From Micropterus salmoides (taxonomy: Eukaryota; Chordata; Actinopteri; Centrarchiformes; Centrarchidae), in contig NW_024041151.1 in NCBI RefSeq assembly GCF_014851395.1, positions 26,426,332 to 26,490,331 on the forward strand: a stretch of DNA of 64,000 bases, in the 5' to 3' direction. Below, one piece after another: positions 13,450-24,949 of the stretch. Every line of letters begins with the position of its first letter. The first letter of the stretch is position 1. The notes below the pieces were generated by a model. The model was not told where the DNA came from, did not search any database, and was given only the letters and a program-made list of their open reading frames with translations. Both the position numbers and the translations under genes were made by a program.

Positions 13450-14016
13450 TTAAAGGTTCAGTGTGTGAGTTTTAGTGACATCTAGCGGTGAGGATATTGA
13501 ATTACAACGAATTACAACCCCTCTCCCCTATCCAAGCTAGCAGTATAGCTACGGTGCCTGAGACAGGACAAAAGATGTCGTCTGTGATATATATATATAT
13601 GGATGTATGGATACACATGTTGCGGGTGTGGGAACAAAATCAGCGCTAGTGGGCGGGAGCGGGATCAAGAAAACAGTCCCGCACAGGTCTCTAGATCAAG
13701 GCTCCTCTCTCTTTACTTAATTAGATAAGCATGCAAATCTTGCCAAAATGTCTTTTTTTTTATTTTTTGAAATACAACAGAAACACAAATTAGTACTGAA
13801 AGCCATGATTTCAGCTTGTGGTAAAATGGTGCAACGTTTTTAATGTGCATTTAGCATGTGAAAGTACTAATTACACATTTGTGTGCACAGTGGGAAGCAA
13901 TATCCAATAACATTTTTTAATGCAAATTCAGAAAGTATTTATTATTGGTCACTTGATAGGCACACGGTCTTGTTATATATCACCATCAGCAGTAAAAAGA
14001 AATACATGTGTTCCAT

Positions 14017-14338
14017 CAGGGCAGTAAAATATGAAGTTTAGCTGCTGATCTGAGCTTCTGTTTCCGTTTTGTTGCCAATAAAATTTAGAGCTGTTTGTCT
14101 CAGGAAGGAGAGGGCACATTTCTGTCCACGTAGCAAAGCCATAACAGAGCGCCGGAGAATAACTACATGAAATTAAAATCCAACAACATATTTTTTCTTC
14201 CAGGGCAGTAAAAGTTTAGCTGGCTGATCTGAGCTTCCAGCTGGAAGCTGCCATTTTATTGCCAATTCCTGATCAGCTGTCCATAGGTTGGAGAATAACA
14301 AGGCTACATTAAATTAATCAAACTACATATTTTACAAC
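14017..14338 (+). repeat. Two-copy tandem repeat
   Basis: Copy A (14017-14200) and copy B (14201-14338) both start with CAGGGCAGTAAAA, continue with GCTGATCTGAGCTTC, contain TTGCCAAT and GGAGAATAAC, and end in an ACATATTTT-like tract. Copy B has an internal deletion relative to A. They form a head-to-tail duplication inside the composite mobile element. Confidence 0.65.
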
Positions 14339-14464
14339 ACTGACAGGCGAAACACGTCACTTCTCTCTGTGATTATGCCCATCTTCAATCTAAAGAACAA
14401 CAGTTTTCATTGGCTTCGCTAAAGTCTGACTAACTTAATTACCGGCAGAAAACAGAAAATTAAT

Positions 14465-15934
14465 GTTGTTCTACTCGAGACTGGTCTTAAGACCACTTTT
14501 TGATGGTCTTGGGCTCGTCTTGGACTCGACTGCATGCTACTCGATTTTAGTCTCTGTCTTGGTCCATATTGGCTCCTCAACCATCACTCCAACCAAGGTG
14601 CTGAGAAACTTGGGCGTCATGATTGATGACCAGCTGTCCTTTTCAGACCATGTTGCTGATGTCTCTCGGTCATGCCACTTTGCTCTATACAACATCAGAA
14701 AAATCAGGCCCTACCTCACGCCGTCTGCCACCCAGCTTCTGGTACAGGCCATGATTATCTCTCGTCTTGACTATTGCAGTGCCCTCCTAGCAGGTCTTCC
14801 AGCTTGTGCGGTGAAACCCAAACAAATGGTTCAGAACGCAGCAGCGCGTCTGGATCTGGTCACTCCATTACTCAGTGACGTCTACTGGCTCCCCGTGGCC
14901 TCCAGAATCAGATTCACTAATGCTTGCATACAGAGTGACCACTGGGTCTGCATAAACCTAAACTCCATAATACAAACTTACGTTCGTTCTCGGCAACTAC
15001 TATCCTCCAACGAATGCCGCCTGGCTCTGCCATCACTTCACACAAACTGATCTTAGTCCCTGTTCTCATCCGTGACACCACAATGGTGGAACGAGCTACC
15101 ACACACCATCAGAGCAGGGGCGTCCCTCTCTAACTTCAAGAAGCTCTTGAAAACTCTTCCAAGAACACTTCCTCTTATAACACCTCTAACCTCTAACATG
15201 CACGTCCTGTGCTCTTCTTCTTCTATCCCCTTACAATTATCTTTCATTGATTGCACTTTTTTGTTAACTCTTACTTCTTTCCCTAGGTACTTAGCCCATT
15301 GATGTGAAATGTGCTATTAGCTCTTACTAGTATTTATTGCTGCTCTTACTAGTATGTATTGTCAGTTGTAGATGTGTATTTCATGCTCTGTTGATGCTTG
15401 TATGTTGTTCCTCAAATGTAAGTCACTTTGGATAAAAGCACCAAATGAGTAAATGTAAATGTAAATGTCTCGAACATTGAGGACTCTGGATTTTATTTCA
15501 AGACCATAACTTTGGGAATATCATTAAATTGCTTTTGCGTTGTCTGATTTGTTTGTTAACATCCTAACTTTGATTGGATTTAAAACTTATTGCTTCAAAT
15601 GCAACCAATAACGCTAATTAAAAATGTGTTCCCCTCCCCCCTCCCCGCCATGGTAAGCATGGAAAAGGAGTGTTGGATAAAGATGCTTACGTTGATTTCA
15701 GCTCATTGTGTTTGCATGTGGGTGTTTTAATCGGAATGTGGATCTTTCAGATCAGTTTGAGAAGTACCTATGATCTCGTTTCACATTTTATTGTGAGTCA
15801 TGTAATGTGGGAAACTGGTCTTTGTCTCGACTTGATCTCAGCCCCTAAAAGTCTTGGTCTTTTCTCGGTCTTATTAAACTCTGGTCTTGGTCTTGACTTG
15901 GTCTTGGTTTGGGCGATCTTGACCACAACACTAC
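14465..15934 (+). mobile_element. Interspersed CTTGGTCT/ACTCGAGAC-rich element interrupted by a LINE
   Basis: The left part (14465-14565) and right part (15469-15934) share a monotonous CTTGGTCTTGACTTGGTCTTGG-like wording known from a common teleost repeat. The ends are TGTTGTTCTACTCGAGACTGG and, on the minus strand, TGTTGTGGTCAAGATC, which look like weak inverted termini. An L2-like LINE fragment separates the two parts, so the LINE inserted after this element did. Confidence 0.5.
14567..15468 (+). mobile_element. 5'-truncated L2-like LINE retrotransposon fragment
   Basis: Translation gives LRNLGVMIDDQLSFSDHV, then NIRKIRPYL, then ISRLDYCSALLAGLP and QNAAARL, the C-terminal part of an L2-clade non-LTR reverse transcriptase. 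The frame ends at a stop at 15048-15050, with a second stop at 15054, then resumes in the same frame with PQWWNELPHTIRAG, so it is dead. The 3' end shows CACTTTGGATAAAAGCACC followed by a short (AAATGT)n tail, typical of fish L2/Maui elements. Only about 0.9 kb remains, so most of ORF2, including the catalytic reverse transcriptase core, is missing. Confidence 0.85.
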
Positions 15935-16517
15935 AGACAACTTCAGCACCGCTTTGAAAACATCTGTCCCACATAAGAACCTTCCATCTGGGAAAATCCA
16001 CGCCAATTATATCCGTGATTTCTGCTGTCATCTGTCTGCATCTGTCCCGACTCTGTCAGCTCTCGTGCTAAATAATATGTGTGCTCCTTCATTTGTCCAA
16101 ATTTCGCTTTTCTTCTTATGTCTAATAAACCAGATGACTACTCAGAGACTGTTTATTATTATTATGATTTCCTCTATTTCTTCTTCTTATGCATTCAATG
16201 TAGTGACAGGCATCTACACTGCCGGAATTATACAAGCCGAAGAACACCGTGACGACGAAACGCACTCTGTAGCATTGTTTGTCCGTTTTCGCCTACTATA
16301 GAAACATGGCGACACAACATGGCAACCACCATGGAAGGGGGACCCGCGGTTGTGTAGATAGAAATGTCATTCTAAGGTAATAAAAACATTCAATACATCA
16401 TTATGTAAGGTCTTTATACACCACTAAAAACATTATGGAGCCTCCAAACAACGTTATGGATCTTATATGACATTTCTGTCAATCAATCCTCAGAAATATT
16501 CCATACTGGACCTTTAA

Positions 16518-19500
16518 CCAAAGTGTTGACTTGATGAAGCCCAGAACATTTTCCATCTCCTGAATGGAGAATGGAAGTTGTCCACTCTCTGTACCTGGTG
16601 TACACTGACATTCATCTCACAGACACTAATCTGGACACAAGAAGAGAAGCAACAGTGCCTGTGAGCACAGGGTTGAGTTTAAAGCCACATGGACACAGTA
16701 CAAAGTCCTTCTATTTTTGTTACAAACTGTATGTACTGTATGTTTTATATTCATACAACAATGTAAGTAATATGTTCTTAAATGTAGTATGGATCAAAGG
16801 GTTGGGAGGCCTTGTAAGTACTGAAAAAAGTGTATAGCTGTTCTATCAGTATGTACTTTCATTTTATTTTATATGCCTTTTCATGATTTATTGTTTTCCT
16901 TTGTATCATAGCATCATTTTGGTGCTGTTTTTTATATTTCATTTCATTTTTGGTATTTACTACAGAAGCCCTGAGAGGCAAGTGAGAAAAAAAGAAATTC
17001 TGGGGAAAGAAAATAGTTTTTGATCCTGTCTTTAGAGTATTTCATTTATTGATTACTACATAACTTGCTAACGCACAATATATGTACCTTGTGTTTAGAG
17101 TTCATGGAGAAATCAATGAAATCCCAGGGCTTTTGTAGGTAACAGTACAGAAAAAAAGAGTAGGCTATTTTATTGTGATTTTCAATTATTATTTTTGTTT
17201 ATGTTGTTTTTGCCTGTGTACTACTATTATTATTTGTTTATGTATTATTTTTAAAATTACAGAGCCCTTGAAGTCTTGAAAAAACATCCTTCTTATCTTG
17301 TGCACACAAATGATTAGATTTACATCTTGTGCACACAAGATAATTTAAAAAATAATAATCTTTTGGGACTTTTGGGGAACACAGAAAACAAAAGATAAAA
17401 TGAGAAAGAAAACATGTGCAAACAGACTATATATAACCCATGTACACAAAAAATGTAAACAAATGTGCTATGTCCTGCAAAGTGGGGGCTGGTGATCTTG
17501 CTTTGATAATTTATACATGTTTTCAGTTGAGTGAATGATGAATGAATGAAAAATGTAACATGATGCATGTTGCTGAACCAACAATGGAAGCAAACCAGAA
17601 AAATGAATTACTTATCTATTATCTTATCTTTAGTACCTTTTAAATTTTGATCAGTTCCTGGTGTGGCTTTCTGATGTGCAAAGCCGTATTAGTGGTATTT
17701 TTACCATTACAGAGGAGAGAAGGGGTGGTTTTAACATGCTAATGTTTTGGACAGAGAGATTACTCAAGCTGTGGCAGCGAAGGGCTGCAATTGTCTGAAG
17801 TGAAACAGCTGACGCAGTGAAAGGAGGTGAACACATGAAGGCTAATTATGGCTGGAAAGGGGTCCTCTGTGTATGGTTCCTGCAAATTTTTGTTTGTTCA
17901 ACAGTCGTTTTGCACAGTTTACAACAAATGGCTTTCACCCTCAATGGGGTACCTTGGGGGGAGGGGGAGAGAACATCTGGAACCCATTTTTGGCAGTGAT
18001 TATTCTGTCTGGGCTGTCAAGTTGAAAATCAGTGCATTGTTTAACAAATGGCAACTCTGCTCCTATCGTAAGAATTATTTACATGTAAGTTGGTAACCTT
18101 GATCACACATAACAATGCATTGTGTGATTTTTGACAACAAGGATGCAGAAGTGGTCACATCACATGAAATGGTATAATTGCTTCCTTGAAAAGGGATTTT
18201 GGGATGGGACATTAAACCATGAAGTGCAAACCAAAGTCTATCAATTATGGAGAGAGAGGCAGTTTGATGTGATAAGACAAACATTTGTAATGACATTGTT
18301 GGTTGGCAAAATAAATGTTAGACACCAACCAGATCAACCAGACCAGGTACCATAGCGGTTGCGGTGATCGCTCAGAAGAGATGAAAGAGAGCTGGGATAG
18401 GAGCCATATTGGCCCAGCTTTGACTTAAGGCTTCTCTTAAAGATCTGGTCTTAACAAAATGGGGCTCATGTTAGCCAAGCAATGGAAATCAGAGACTGAG
18501 CCCACATCTTTACCTGTTTCCCAAATGTCAGACTGTTTATTGTGAAGATGAAACCATATTATCATCTTGTTGCTGCTTTTTACATTCACCCCATACACAA
18601 ATTCAAAAAAAGCACTGCGGAATGTTGTGGGTGTATACGTGTACAGTACATGTAAATAAATATCTGTATGTATTGTTATATTTTACTTTAATTATTTTAT
18701 ATGTTACCATATTTTAATTACACATTTAATTATCTGTTAAGTTCTGTATATGTAGCATGAAGGGACTACACATTTTCTTTTGTTATACAACCTTGTGTTG
18801 TACAATGACAAATAAACTACCTTATATACCTTGAATATTTTGGTTAGGTCTACTAGTCCAGCACGAGGTCACTACAGAAATTGCATAGGGTCTTTAAAAT
18901 GTCAGAAATTAACGTTTACCTTATCTACTGTTACAGAGTAACATCCCATTGTTGCACAGGCACTTCCTTGGGTTGCTGCACCAGCATCTGTACAGCCACA
19001 CTATTGTACCTTTCCACGCCGTTCTTTCTGTCAGTACTACAACAGCTTCTCCTTTCCAGAACAGAAAACCTCCTGTATGTGTTTCACATTAAAAGCCTGA
19101 CAGTTAGGGGTTATTTTACAAGGGAGATACATTTGCCTTTTTGTCCTGGTTAAATCCTCAGCTCTTTCAGAGTGTCCTTGAGAAACACACTGAAGCTCTA
19201 ACTGCTCCTGAGGAACAGCCTCTGCCATCAGTGTTTGAATGTGTGTGAATGGGTGAATGCTGTTGTTGCATGTGTTGTGTGCTTTAAGTGGTCGGTATAG
19301 AAAAGCTCCATATGAATGCATTCCATTTACCAGAATTTCCTTACATTTCTGAAAATAATTAACGACACCGTCAAGCTTAAATATTTTCTGAAATATGGCA
19401 ATTGCTGTTAAATCTAGGAAATATCTTGACCCAAACATAGTTAACCCCTGGCAAATGCAGCAGGTCACAGTGGAAAACTGTGGTCATCATAGTTTTTTCC

Positions 19501-19905
19501 TCTGCCACACTTGATCTGCCACACTTCCTCCCTCCATCAGGGGGAGAGCACAGAGAACAGTGGTCGGTCAGACCACTGAGATGCCGGAGTGAGAGAGAGT
19601 CACCTAATTAGCCTGAGGACTGCTGTGTAGCAAAACCACTCGGGGCCAACAGGATTTGTGGATCATATGTTGCAGGTCTCCAATCTAATCATAGTGTGTT
19701 CCCAAACCTCTACATGGACAAAATTGTGGGCTAAATAAATGCACAGTAATGTAAGATTGAATTTAGTCAGTGTTTAGAATAATAATAATAAAGTTTATTT
19801 ATTTAGCACTTAATTACATGCATAAGGAAATACAATAATTAAAGTGAAAACAGTGAAAAAAAAAATTTAACAACAAAGGACAAAATAAAATACCAAGTAC
19901 ATATA
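16518..19905. other. Non-coding spacer with minor repeats
   Basis: No gene is recognised. The stretch at about 18640-18835 ends in TTGTACAATGACAAATAAAC and resembles the AT-rich 3' tail of a LINE. At 19775-19860 an (AAT)n run followed by AAAGTTTATTTATTTAGCAC resembles a dispersed fish repeat also seen near 58770. The remainder is AT-rich without supported features. Confidence 0.4.
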
Positions 19906-21532
19906 CAGTGGGTACGGAAAGTATTCAGACCCCTTTAAATTTTTCACTCTTTGTTTCATTGCAGCCATTTTCCAAAAATCAAAAAAGTTCATTTTATTTC
20001 TCAGTAATGTACACTCAGCACCCCATCTTGACAGAAAAAAAACAGAAATGTAGAAATTTTTGCAAATTTATTGAAACTGAAATATCACATGGTCATAAGT
20101 ATTCAGACCCTTTGCTCAGTATTTAGTAGAAGCACCCTTTTGATCTAATACAGCCATGAGTCGTTTTGGGAAAGATGCAACAAGTTTTTCACATCTGGAT
20201 TTGGGTATCCTCTGCCATTCCTCCTTGCAGATCCTCTCCAGTTCTGTCAGGTTGGATGGTAAACGTTGGTGGACAGCCATTTTCAGGTCTCTCCAGAGAT
20301 GCTCAATTGGGTTTAAGTCAGGGCTCTGGCTGGGCCATTCAAGAACAGCCACGGAGTTGTTGTGAAGCCACTCCTTTGTTATTTTAGCGGTGTGCTTAGG
20401 GTCATTGTCTTGTTGGAAGGTAAACCTTCGGCCCAGTCTGAGGTCCAGAGCACTCTGGAAAAGGTTTTCGTCCAGGATATCCCTGTACTTGGCCGCATTC
20501 ATCTTTCCCTCGATTGCAACCAGTCGTCCTGTCCCTGCAGCTGAAAAACACCCCCACAGCATGATGCTGCCACCACCATGCTTCACTGTTGAGACTGTAT
20601 TGGACAGGTGATGAGCAGTGCCTGGTTTTCTCCACACATACCGCTTAGAATTAAGGCCAAAAAGTTCTCTCTTGGTCTCATCAGACCAGAGGATCTTATT
20701 TTTCACCATCTTGGAGTCCTTCAGGTGTTTTTTAGCAAACTCCATGCGGGCTTTCATGTGTCTTGCACTGAGGAGAGGCTTCCGTCGGGCCACTCTGCCA
20801 TAAAGCCCCGACTGGTGGATTGCTGCAGTGATGGTTGACTTACTACAACTTTCTCCCATCTCCCGACTGCATCTCTGGAGCTCAGCCACAGTGACCTTTG
20901 GGTTCTTCTTTACCTCTCTCACCAAGGCTCTTCTCCCCCGATAGCTCAGTTTGGCCGGACGGCCAACTCTAGGAAGGGTTCTGGTCGTCCCAAACGTCTT
21001 CCATTTGAGGATTATGGAGGCCACTGTGCTCTTAGGAACCTTAAGTGCAGCAGAAATTTTTTTGTAACCTTGGCCAGATCTGTGCCTTGCCACAATTCTG
21101 TCTCTGAGCTCTTCAGGCAGTTCCTTTGACCTCATGATTCTCATTTGCTCTGACATGCACTGTGAGCTGTAAGGTCTTATATAGACAGGTGTGTGGCTTT
21201 CCTAATCAAGTCCAATCAGTATAATCAAACACAGCTGGACTCAAATGAAGGTGTAGAACCATCTCAAGGATGATCAGAAGAAATAGACAGCACCTGAGTT
21301 AAATATGAGTGTCACGGCAAAGGGTCTGAATACTTATGACCATGCGATATTTCAGTTTTTCTTTTTTAATACATTTGCAAAAATTTCAACATTTCTGTTT
21401 TTTCTGTCAAGATGGGGTGCTGAGTGTACATTACTGAGAAATAAAATGAACTTTTTTGATTTTTGGAAAATGGCTGCAATGAAACAAAGAGTGAAAAATT
21501 TAAAGGGATCTGAATACTTTCCGTACCCACTG
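19906..21532 (-). mobile_element. Full-length Tc1-like DNA transposon
   Basis: The element is flanked by TA dinucleotides (19904-19905 and 21533-21534), the Tc1/mariner target duplication. Terminal inverted repeats of about 210-216 bp (19906-20115 and 21317-21532) both begin CAGTGGGTACGGAAAGTATT and differ by only a handful of substitutions and short indels. Outer and inner TATTCAGACCC motifs within each repeat give the IR/DR layout of fish Tc1 elements. A complete transposase ORF lies between them on the minus strand, its stop codon abutting the left inverted repeat. At 1627 bp it has the usual full length, so this is a young and possibly still mobile copy. Confidence 0.95.
20116..21156 (-). 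CDS. Tc1-like transposase (DD34E), uninterrupted
   Basis: A 346-residue ORF with no stop or frameshift, close to the usual Tc1 transposase length of about 340. In order: N-terminal helix-turn-helix (about residues 15-57, ELRDRIVARHRSGQG), the GRP motif of the linker (65-67), a second helix-turn-helix (about 88-120), then the catalytic domain with Asp159 (LWSDETK), Asp250 (QQDNDPKH) and Glu285 (LNPIEHLW). Exactly 34 residues separate the last two acids, and the glycine-rich segment KHGGGSIMLWGCFS lies at 192-205. The enzyme binds the terminal repeats and performs cut-and-paste transposition into TA sites. An internal Met at residue 8 (MRSKELPEEL) is an equally plausible start. Whether the protein is active cannot be judged from sequence. 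Confidence 0.95.
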   Translation of the reverse strand: MSEQMRIMRSKELPEELRDRIVARHRSGQGYKKISAALKVPKSTVASIILKWKTFGTTRTLPRVGRPAKLSYRGRRALVREVKKNPKVTVAELQRCSREMGESCSKSTITAAIHQSGLYGRVARRKPLLSARHMKARMEFAKKHLKDSKMVKNKILWSDETKRELFGLNSKRYVWRKPGTAHHLSNTVSTVKHGGGSIMLWGCFSAAGTGRLVAIEGKMNAAKYRDILDENLFQSALDLRLGRRFTFQQDNDPKHTAKITKEWLHNNSVAVLEWPSQSPDLNPIEHLWRDLKMAVHQRLPSNLTELERICKEEWQRIPKSRCEKLVASFPKRLMAVLDQKGASTKY

Positions 21533-21535
21533 TAT

Positions 21536-21610
21536 ACTGTATGTAGACATACAGTGAGGAAAATACTTATTACAAATACTTATTTTCCTCACTGTATGTA
21601 GACATACAGT
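21536..21610. repeat. 20-bp direct repeat flanking the palindrome
   Basis: ACTGTATGTAGACATACAGT occurs exactly at 21536-21555 and 21591-21610. Each copy is itself a palindrome with a two-base centre, and each overlaps one end of the 43-bp palindrome, giving three interlocking inverted repeats. Confidence 0.85.
21552..21594. mobile_element. 43-bp palindromic remnant of another Tc1-type element
   Basis: CAGTGAGGAAAATA and its exact reverse complement face each other across a 15-bp spacer, and the whole is flanked by TA on both sides. CAGTGAGGAAAATA is the kind of terminal sequence found in a fish Tc1 family, so this looks like two element ends joined with the interior deleted. It sits 19 bp beyond the full-length Tc1 copy. 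Confidence 0.6.
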
Positions 21611-23060
21611 ACATTCGCAAATATATATAAATATGTGCGTATATACAGTACATTCACAGAGATGTACACACAACCTCACACACGTGACATAGGTTTGCCA
21701 GATAAAAAAAGCCATTATAGCATCGTTTTCTATCCTCATCAAGACTACTAAAGTTCATTTTTAATAATAAACCTGTGCATGAATAAATATCACTTAATCA
21801 TGTACAAGTTAGTACACAGAGTAGAACATGAAATACAATAAATATCTATATTTCTGCTATCATTGTGATTTTATTTTATTATTATTTTAACAACAACAAC
21901 AACAACAATAATAATAATAATAATATATTTATACAATATATAGATAAAATAAAATTTGATTCATGGCAAGTTTTATATGACCTTTTTAGAATCTAAGAGA
22001 TTCTAAGAGAGAGGCACATAGTGGCCAATAATCTTTCACAGTGAGTTATTCTTCAATGAAATAAATCATTTTAGAGGTGAACATCTGCTCTACCATCTGT
22101 CTCAAGCCATAAACGTTGTATTTACTCTCTAGATTTAGTGCATTAAGTGCAGTGAATGAAACCTGATAATGTAATCTAATTTGGTCCACCTCAATTCTTT
22201 GTTCCCCAATACAATCACTCTAATAGTTTGGTCAAGCAGTTACATGGCATCTGGCGCCAAAGGGCTCTTCGATGTCCCGTGCTAATTAAATTCCTCTCAG
22301 TCAGTTTAAATAATCAGTTTAACAGCTCAACATGTTGGAGCCACTCACCAATGGCTCTCACACCAATGGCACCTCCGCCGCTCTGCGAGGCATTGTCCTG
22401 GTATTCAGGAGCAATTCAGGGTTCAGTGTAGAGATGTTCAGCACATTTACAAACAAATCTTTAACACTGAATCCCCATTGTCTCTGAATGAAGCTGACTG
22501 TAAATTTCAACCGCGGATCCCCTCTCATTGGTGGAAAGCACCACTGTCAGCTCAGCTGTAATATAGAGTGCATTGCTTTCTCATTAGAAGGTTATTAAAA
22601 GATTGCAATGCCACAGATGCAATCATAATGTGATAACATATACAAGTACCACATGGTCTACCTCCTAAGCCACAACCGTTCCAGGCTGAAATGAATGCAT
22701 ACATTACATTTTATGGTACACCATACAAACCTTCACTTAAAACTGTGGAAAACAACAAAATTAAGGCAAAAGCCTAGACTAGCCTGGCCTTAGCCCAACC
22801 CTTTAAACCTTAACATCCAGCTCCTTTTTTATTCCCACCCTGCATCCTAGCTACTCTGTACATACCACTTTATCAAACCATTATCCGTTTTGACTTCTTC
22901 ATATGAGGTATCATGGTTACATGTCCAGCACAAATCATGTAGTTGAACATCAAGAAGTTCAAGATTCAAGAAGTATCTGAAATTCTTTATGAAGGATTGT
23001 AGAATGGGCTGGTTGCCAGATTCCGGTAGGGCTCTAGGGAGGGCCACCAGTTTTGTTCAA
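21595..23060. other. Non-coding spacer with simple repeats
   Basis: Contains an (AAC)n(AAT)n tract at about 21890-21926 and AT-rich sequence. The segment at 22200-22430 is less repetitive and may be conserved. No gene is recognised. Confidence 0.4.
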
Positions 23061-23065
23061 GTTGA

Positions 23066-23757
23066 AATAAAATGTGCCTGTATTGATCCCGGTAGGGGAA
23101 ATTTAATTTGACAAGGCAGCACAAGGGAGTGTAGTAAAAAGAGAACATAAAATAAGATATAGGAATAAGACAATTATATACATAAATAGATCTGTGTGTA
23201 CATACATGTGCAATGTTTCTAAAATGTACAGTATAGAGTTTATACACACTGTTTGATTTTCTGTGTAACTGGGAGTGGTTTTGAGTCTTAATCGGTAGAG
23301 GTAGGAGGTACTGGGTGCTGTGGTCTTTTTGGAGTCTGATGGCTTATGGCACTAAGCGCTTTGAGGCATGTGGCCTGATGTGCTCCTGCACCACCTCATC
23401 TCAGCAGTGAGAGGATGAGAGGGGTTGTCCTTGCCAGCTTTCAGCTTCCCTCTCATCCTCTTCTCTGTCACTGCCTCCACACTGTGCCTCTACAGAGCTG
23501 GCCCTCCTTACCAGCTTGCCCAGTTTGTTGGCACCACAAGTCCTGATGCCACCATCGCCAGCACACCACAGCCAAGAAGATAACACTGGCCGGTACAGAC
23601 AAGTAGAAAATAGTGCACACCTTAAACAACTGGAGCCTCCTTAGAAGGAACAGCCTGCTCTGTCCTTTCATGTAGAGGGCCTCAGTGTTGTCTGACCTCT
23701 TCAGTTTGTTGTTGAGTTGCACCCCGAGAAACTTGTATCCACTAGTGTTGTGGTATT
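23066..23757 (-). mobile_element. Rex1-like LINE 3' fragment
   Basis: On the minus strand the translation gives YKFLGVQLNNKLKRSDNTEA then LYMKGQSRLFLLRRLQLFKVC and SVPASVIFLAVVCW, the C-terminal segment of a non-LTR reverse transcriptase of a type widespread in teleosts. Later parts shift frame (GGIRTCGANKLGKLVRRASS is read in another frame), so it is a pseudogene. The 3' end reads AATTTCCCCTACCGGGATCA followed by ATACAGG, the usual end of this LINE family. The assignment to Rex1 rather than a related clade is uncertain. Confidence 0.7.
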
Positions 23758-23759
23758 AT

Positions 23760-24949
23760 ATATACCAATCTCGCTTTCGACCAGGAATTAGACATATTCC
23801 TTCTGAATCAAGCACTACATTCACACAAAGATCTTAAATTTGTGATTCTTGGCCCCATACTCAGGGGCCTCTGACCACCTGGGGCCTCACTCTTTACCGA
23901 CTCCTCCCATAGTCAGAGGCCCTTGGATACTGGCCCCGTTGGCCCAGTACACCATCCATCCTGCATCCCACAGATATCAGAGCAGTGACACACTGTAATG
24001 TTTGCTTGCGCCAGTGAATTGAAGACCTTTCCAGGTTCGACCGGAGGGCGGCAGACAGAGTGATAGGGAGACAGAGAGAGAAAAAAAGATGAGTCTTGGC
24101 ATGGGGATTACTTTCTTCTCTCTTGACTTTGTTGCTGACTGTGTTGACTTTCCACTGTGTTTTAGTGTTTTTGCTGTGTATTCTACGAGCTGAACTTCCC
24201 AGAAATGAGACAGAAGGAGACCAGCGGGAGAGCAGAAATACCTCACACTACGTTGAAAACACACATGGCTTATTTCATGTGCCTTTAAATTTCGATTAGT
24301 GTCAGGGTATTGCCTGTATTTTGACATTATTGCCCACGTTAAATTAACAACCTTTTTTCTTTCATTTCCATAGCCTCTCACAAAGGTTCCCTGAGTTCAT
24401 AATGTAACAAGTACAGTGGGAATACTTGAAGTCAAGAGATGTATATGGAGGTTCTTATTCAGCAGCATCAATACAAGTCATCAGAACAGGACAAAAAGCT
24501 CTCATCTTCATGAAGAGACCTGCTAATGACTCTGTGATACTTGTGTAGGACAAAAGAACGCTCAGTTGAGTCAGTTCAGCCAGGCTTTCCTCCACTTCAC
24601 CCTGTCTTACATCAAATACAGACGTGTTGACATTCAGAAGAACACATAACACGTAACGTATTACGGTGGATTACTTCTATTTGCATTTCCATTAGACTGT
24701 TCTGACAGAACTGAAGAAAGGAATTGGTTACAGCACTCCACCTGAAACCACAAACTAATGTCTGTGTAGGCCTACGTATTGAACAAAGACAATACAACAT
24801 GTTACTTTGTGAGATTTTCAGGTATTATTGGCTGTTATAGTTTTAGCTAGGGTAGCTTTTTCCTCCTGCTTCGGGGTAAGCTTAACGCATTTACATGAGT
24901 TTAGTACCTTCTCATTTCACTAGCAGAAAGACAATGTCGGTTAACTATT
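23760..24949. other. Non-coding spacer
   Basis: No supported gene or element. It contains an AGAC/AGAG-rich purine stretch around 24050-24090 and otherwise unremarkable sequence. Confidence 0.35.

Larger units (their letters stand above)
13450..16517. mobile_element. Composite TTAA-flanked MITE-like element carrying nested insertions
   Basis: The left end reads TTAAAGGTTCAGTGTGTGAG (13450-13469). The right end, read on the minus strand from 16517, begins TTAAAGGTCCAGTATGGAAT. These ends form short imperfect terminal inverted repeats, each beginning with TTAA, the target duplicated by Kolobok and piggyBac-type transposons. The text just inside the left end (TAGCGGTGAGG) is that of an abundant teleost MITE. 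At about 3 kb it is far longer than a MITE because other elements sit inside it, including the tandem repeat at 14017-14338 and the nested block at 14465-15934. No transposase of its own is present. Confidence 0.6.

Noticed and set aside
17817..18355. Overlapping short ORFs suggesting a gene
   Set aside because: Competing frames, no conserved motif and no splice-consistent extension.
20156..20838. Plus-strand ORFs in the Tc1 element
   Set aside because: They are antisense to the intact transposase and have no family resemblance.
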